In this document: piece by piece, positions 6,938 to 10,110 of the stretch
How positions within the stretch are numbered: the stretch's first letter is position 1
How the letters are laid out: each line of letters opens with the position of its first letter
Program-made: the position numbers and the translations under genes
The notes under the pieces: generated by a model
What the model saw: only the letters and a program-made list of their open reading frames with translations
What the model was told of the DNA's origin: nothing
Databases searched by the model: none
DNA from: Planctomycetia bacterium
Lineage (GTDB): Bacteria; Planctomycetota; Phycisphaerae; Phycisphaerales; SM1A02
Assembly: GCA_009936695.1 (NCBI GenBank)
Contig: JAACEA010000049.1
Location: 1-10,110 of the forward strand
Direction of reading: 5' to 3'
Length of the DNA stretch: 10,110 nt

Positions 6938-8590
6938 ATGCCAGAACCAGAATCGCCGTCCGAGAAGCAGGAAGCAGCAGCCGAGAACCCGACGCCGAAG
7001 GCCGACCGGGTCAGCCGCGTCATGGAGACTTTCGACGAGATGCCCGTCGCGCCGGTGGTCCGGCTCGGAATCGAGCGTCTCGGGTTCGAGGCGCCCACGC
7101 CGATCCAGCAACGGATCATCGGGCCCCTGATCGCGGATCGGGATGCGATCGGACTCGCCCCGACCGGTACCGGCAAGACGCTCGCCTACGGCATTCCACT
7201 CGCCCACCGACTCATCGAGGAGCCACCCCCCCTCGCTCGCCGCCAGAAGAAGCGCAAAGGCGGAGAAGCGGGCGGCAAGTACGTCGATCCCCGCCGTCGG
7301 CTCCGGGGACTGGTCGTGGTTCCCACCCGCGAACTCGCCCAGCAGGTGGCCGAGGAACTCCGAAGCCTCACCAAGGGCTCGTTGGTCAAGGTCACGGCGG
7401 TCTGGGGCAAGGCGGCGCTCAAGCCGCAGCGGGAGCGGATCGAAGCCGGTGTCGACATCGTGGTCGGCACGCCCGGTCGACTCCGCGAGCTCATGGATCT
7501 CGATGTTCTGAGTCTGGCGTTCATCCGGCATCTCGTGATCGACGAGGGTGATCGGATGCTCGACATGGGATTCCTTCCGCAGATCAAGACGATCCTCGAA
7601 CGCATGCCGGAAGATCGCCAGATGGCGTTCTTCAGCGCGACGATGCCGCCGGCGATGGAGAGTCTCGCCCGCACCTTCCTCCGCGAACCCCAGCGGGTCG
7701 AGATCGGTCGGCACACCCGGGCCGCGGCGAACGTCGGAAACAAGTTGTTCGAGATCGACGACGTCCTCAAGGTTGCGCTTCTGCTGCACCTGGTGGTCGA
7801 GGAGAAGCGTCGTGGCGTGATCATCTTCTGCCGGACCCGGCGACGGGCGGGCTGGGTCGACGCCGCGTTCCGGAATCACGGCATCTCGGTGGGTCTCATC
7901 CACGGGGACAAGAGTCAGAACCAGCGGATGCGGGCGCTGGAGCAGTTCACCGATGGCTCGAACGCGGTGCTCGTCGCGACGGACGTCGCGGCCCGCGGCC
8001 TGCACATCCCCGCGGTGCGAACCGTGGTGAACTACGACCTGCCGCTCGCCGCCGAGGAGTGGGTGCATCGCGTCGGCCGCGCTGGCCACGGTGGTGGATT
8101 CGCGGAGTCGTTCACGTTCATCTCGCCGCCCGATCACGTCCGCTGGCGCAAGATCGCGAAGATCGTCGGGCAGCGTCTCGAACCCGACGGGGTTCCGAAC
8201 ATCGAGAAGTACATCCGACCCCAGGACCTCACGCGGCTCGAACGCCTGCGATCAGGCGAGCGGGCGTCACGATTCGATCCCTTCCGAGCGGATCGAAGCG
8301 GTCGCCGCGGTGGCGACCCGTCGCACGCCGACCGGAAACTGATCCGCCAGCTCTCCGAGGAGGAGACGACCGAGGACGCCAAGCGAGGGGACCGGAAGTC
8401 CGGCAAGCGAGGCGGCAAGAGTGGCGGGCCGAAGGAGAAGTCGGAGGGCGCCGGCGGTGGAAAGCAGGCCGCCCGTCGCAAGAAGGCCAGGTCCGGCGAT
8501 CGCATCGGGCACGGTGGCCGCCGGAAGGGTGCTTCTAAGCCGGTATCCCGCGACGACAAGCCCGGCGGTGGCGTCAAGCGTTCGAAGTGA
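6938..8590 (+). CDS. DEAD-box-family ATP-dependent RNA helicase with off-consensus motifs
   Basis: RNA-dependent ATPase of superfamily 2, related to RhlE/DeaD proteins that remodel RNA in ribosome assembly or mRNA decay. The 550-residue product has Phe32 and Gln57 of the Q motif, Walker A APTGTGKT (74-81, Lys80), motif Ia PTRELAQQV (129-137) and Ib VGTPGRL (176-182). SAT (233-235), motif IV VIIFCRTR (294-301), motif V ATDVAARGLHIP (347-358) and motif VI HRVGRAGH (377-384) follow. Motif II reads DEGD (202-205) instead of DEAD. Motif V has His356 where Asp is usual, and motif VI has His384 in place of the second arginine finger. Residues 93-124 form a basic insert before motif Ia. From about 435 the tail is low-complexity and rich in Lys, Arg and Gly, probably disordered and RNA-binding. 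AGGAG directly abuts the ATG at 6938 with no spacer, so initiation may be unusual; the next in-frame ATG (codon 29) would remove no motif. Confidence 0.95.
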   Translation: MPEPESPSEKQEAAAENPTPKADRVSRVMETFDEMPVAPVVRLGIERLGFEAPTPIQQRIIGPLIADRDAIGLAPTGTGKTLAYGIPLAHRLIEEPPPLARRQKKRKGGEAGGKYVDPRRRLRGLVVVPTRELAQQVAEELRSLTKGSLVKVTAVWGKAALKPQRERIEAGVDIVVGTPGRLRELMDLDVLSLAFIRHLVIDEGDRMLDMGFLPQIKTILERMPEDRQMAFFSATMPPAMESLARTFLREPQRVEIGRHTRAAANVGNKLFEIDDVLKVALLLHLVVEEKRRGVIIFCRTRRRAGWVDAAFRNHGISVGLIHGDKSQNQRMRALEQFTDGSNAVLVATDVAARGLHIPAVRTVVNYDLPLAAEEWVHRVGRAGHGGGFAESFTFISPPDHVRWRKIAKIVGQRLEPDGVPNIEKYIRPQDLTRLERLRSGERASRFDPFRADRSGRRGGDPSHADRKLIRQLSEEETTEDAKRGDRKSGKRGGKSGGPKEKSEGAGGGKQAARRKKARSGDRIGHGGRRKGASKPVSRDDKPGGGVKRSK

Positions 8591-8604
8591 CGTCGGGACT
8601 TCAT

Positions 8605-8621
8605 CTCGGACACGAGCCGAG
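8605..8621. terminator. Weak hairpin between convergent helicase and mtfA genes
   Basis: CTCGG (8605-8609) and CCGAG (8617-8621) pair around a seven-base loop in the 31-base gap between the two stop codons. The position fits a shared terminator, but the stem is short and no T tract follows in either direction. Confidence 0.25.
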
Positions 8622-9371
8622 TCAACCACCGCCGAAGGCGTAGCCGTAGTACTCCGAGAACACCTCCCAGAGTTCGGGGTGGTGGTCGTGGAGCACGTGG
8701 GGTTGTTCGAAGAAGTGCTCGGTGACCACCGCGAAGAACTCGCCGGGATTCGTCGCGCCGTAGGGATCGATCGCGCCGTGCACGCCATCCTCGAGCCGGG
8801 CGCGGAGTGATTCGTATTCGGACTGGCAGGTCTCGACCCAGACGTCGTGGAGTCCCTTTCGCATCGGCGGGGTGCCGTTCACGGTGCCGTTGAGCATGTC
8901 GAGGGCGTGGGCGAACTCATGGAGCACGACGTTTCGGGTCCCGATCCGCTGCGAGGCGTGAAGGGAGTCGGACCAGCTGAGAATGATCGGCCCGTTGAAT
9001 CTCGCCTGTCCGAGGATCGGGGTCTCGCCCGCGACGATCCCATTGCCCACGTGGGACTCGGGGATGACGACTCCGGCGGGATAGACCAGGACGCTGGTCA
9101 CGGATTCGAAGAGCGTGGCGTCGTTCTCGAGAACCAGCAGGCAGGCGTTGGCCGCGATGAGGATTCGTTTCCGTTCATCGAGATCGAGCCCGCCGCAGCC
9201 CTCCCAATCCGTCTCGGCGACGAAGATCCGAGCCTTGTCCTCGAGCTTCTTCCGCTGTTCGGGACCGAGCATGCGGTAGTGGACCATGTGCTCCTGCAAC
9301 GTCCGACGCCAGATCGCGGGCATCGGGTCGGCGAGCAGTCGTCGTCTTCGTCGTCGTCGGAGAAACCACAT
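8622..9371 (-). CDS. mtfA: MtfA-type zinc-dependent peptidase
   Basis: Member of the MtfA family (formerly YeeI/DUF980), soluble zinc metallopeptidases. E. coli MtfA binds and inactivates the glucose repressor Mlc and has aminopeptidase activity. The 249-residue product is close to the 265 of E. coli. The metal site is clear: HEFAHALD (151-158) supplies His151, Glu152 and His155, and Glu211 in PGEFFAVVTEHFFEQP fits the third ligand. Other family-like stretches are WEGCGGLDLDERKRILIAANACLLVL (56-81, interior key residues Cys59 and Cys77), SVLVYPAG (93-100) and LSWSDS (131-136). The start gives MWFLRRRRRRRLL, a run of seven arginines coded by a short CGN-rich tract; the arginines could be an artefact of the start choice, but the next ATG (residue 17) is also plausible. 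No Mlc or phosphotransferase gene lies nearby, so the partner here is unknown. It is divergent from the membrane protein, with 59 bases between. Confidence 0.93.
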   Translation of the reverse strand: MWFLRRRRRRRLLADPMPAIWRRTLQEHMVHYRMLGPEQRKKLEDKARIFVAETDWEGCGGLDLDERKRILIAANACLLVLENDATLFESVTSVLVYPAGVVIPESHVGNGIVAGETPILGQARFNGPIILSWSDSLHASQRIGTRNVVLHEFAHALDMLNGTVNGTPPMRKGLHDVWVETCQSEYESLRARLEDGVHGAIDPYGATNPGEFFAVVTEHFFEQPHVLHDHHPELWEVFSEYYGYAFGGG

Positions 9372-9430
9372 GGCCGTGACAGGGTAGGACGAGGCGACGC
9401 CGGCGTGTCGACCGCGGTTACCCTCGGGCG

Positions 9431-10087
9431 ATGCGGCCAGGCGATTCCAACCCGATCGAGCCGGAACGTCGTTCGATCTCTCGCCATCGATCGGGCGGCG
9501 CCTTCCTCGCGAGCCTGGTGCTGTCGCTGGTCACGACGGCGATGCTCACCCTCTTGATCGTGGTCCGACTCGAAGGCGAGGGCGCTTCCAGCGATCTTCG
9601 AGCCGCGGGTGGATCGTTGTGGTGGTGCGGCGAGGAGCTTCGTCCGGGATCGCAGTGGGCATGCCTCGCCGACTACGGGATGCCGCTGGTCGAGACGCCG
9701 TCCGCCGACGCGCCGTCGCTCCCTCCGCCGCCGGACTGGATGCCGTGGCCCGAGGACGCCGCGGGGCTTCGCCGGATCGCGGGTTTCTCGGTCGGCTGGC
9801 CGGTGCCCTGGGTCGGCATGACCTGGCGACGCGTCGAGGGTGGTTCGGGATGGCCGCCATTTCCCTACGACGACGAGAACGGGTCGCAGATCGAGGCGGC
9901 GGCGAAACGACTGCGTGGCCTCGATCCCACCGGTCGTCTGTTCCTCGACGATTCAGGACTGTTCGTGAACATCCTCTTCTGGACGTTCGTCTGGTTCCTC
10001 GTGATCATGGTGGTCCGGTGGTGGTTCGGTCCGCCGTCCGATGATCGAGGAGCGAAGTCGAACGTGGTCGATAGACTGCCGTCGTGA
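9431..10087 (+). CDS. Hypothetical two-pass membrane protein
   Basis: I do not recognise a named family. The 218-residue product has a basic N-terminus (RRSISRHR, 13-20), a membrane segment at about 23-46, and a loop of about 130 residues. A second membrane segment follows at about 177-198 (VNILFWTFVWFLVIMVV), then a short hydrophilic tail. By the positive-inside rule both ends are probably cytoplasmic and the loop is outside. The loop contains Trp-rich stretches (SLWWCGEEL, PPPDWMPWPE), two Cys residues (66 and 78) that could pair, and GFSVGWPVPWVGMTWR (118-133), the most motif-like part. Small Trp-rich proteins of this layout are, in my impression, common and lineage-restricted in Phycisphaerae, but this was not searched. 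The ATG at 9431 has no good Shine-Dalgarno. The stop overlaps a possible GTG start of a further gene. Confidence 0.75.
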   Translation: MRPGDSNPIEPERRSISRHRSGGAFLASLVLSLVTTAMLTLLIVVRLEGEGASSDLRAAGGSLWWCGEELRPGSQWACLADYGMPLVETPSADAPSLPPPPDWMPWPEDAAGLRRIAGFSVGWPVPWVGMTWRRVEGGSGWPPFPYDDENGSQIEAAAKRLRGLDPTGRLFLDDSGLFVNILFWTFVWFLVIMVVRWWFGPPSDDRGAKSNVVDRLPS

Positions 10088-10110
10088 GCGGAACACCTCG
10101 AAGCCGTGGA
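10084..10110 (+). CDS. Possible start of a coupled downstream gene, cut by the window edge
   Basis: A GTG at 10084 overlaps the TGA stop of the membrane protein gene in a GTGA arrangement, the usual form of translational coupling, and its frame (VSGTPRSRG) stays open to the edge. Nine codons are too few to show coding, and no function can be suggested. Confidence 0.22.

Noticed and set aside
6710..8137. A 952-codon open frame on the minus strand that extends atoE through the whole helicase gene
   Set aside because: The part beyond the atoE start is antisense to a helicase with clear motifs and has the charged, Arg/Asp-rich composition of a GC-driven shadow frame.
9340..9371. CGT-type triplet repeat encoding seven arginines at the MtfA N-terminus as a possible variable repeat
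   Set aside because: The tract is short and interrupted by CTT and other codons; nothing beyond high-GC Arg codon use is needed to explain it.
1..10110. Mobile elements, defence systems, CRISPR or biosynthetic clusters
   Set aside because: No transposase, integrase, terminal repeats, spaced direct repeats, toxin-antitoxin pair or synthase motif was seen on either strand.

Overview
The window is a compact, high-GC bacterial chromosome segment that looks like ordinary housekeeping and metabolic DNA. I see no tRNA, rRNA, CRISPR array, insertion sequence, integrase or phage gene. The strong third-position GC bias leaves long open frames antisense to the real genes, and these were set aside. The style is compatible with a marine planctomycete of the Phycisphaerae type: very high GC, arginine-rich proteins, few usable Shine-Dalgarno sites, and lineage-restricted small membrane proteins. 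That placement is an impression; no phylogenetic marker was compared.

Layout from left to right: a pyroglutamyl peptidase (pcp, minus, 87-695) is divergent from an E. coli-type hexameric glutamate dehydrogenase (gdhA, plus, 867-2240). After a 316-base non-coding stretch with a strong hairpin comes an unrecognised 277-residue protein (plus, 2557-3390). It converges on elongation factor P (efp, minus, 3427-4002). efp is divergent from an Old Yellow Enzyme family oxidoreductase of the XenA/YqjM type (plus, 4162-5259), which converges on an AtoE-type short-chain fatty acid permease (minus, 5279-6709). A 228-base divergent region separates atoE from a DEAD-box-family RNA helicase with off-consensus motifs (plus, 6938-8590). 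The helicase converges on an MtfA-type zinc peptidase (minus, 8622-9371), and that gene is divergent from a two-pass membrane protein of unknown function (plus, 9431-10087). The stop codon of the last gene overlaps a possible GTG start of a further gene cut by the window edge.

The genes alternate strand almost one by one, so most are probably transcribed singly. Convergent pairs are separated by only 19 to 36 bases, two of them with hairpins. Divergent pairs have gaps of 60 to 228 bases, where the promoters should lie. The only functional link between neighbours is weak: Pcp releases pyroglutamate from peptides and GdhA makes or consumes glutamate, so the first divergent pair touches glutamate metabolism. 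I found no convincing undescribed multi-gene system. The most interesting points are the helicase's altered motifs II, V and VI, the two unrecognised proteins, and inverted repeats in three intergenic regions.
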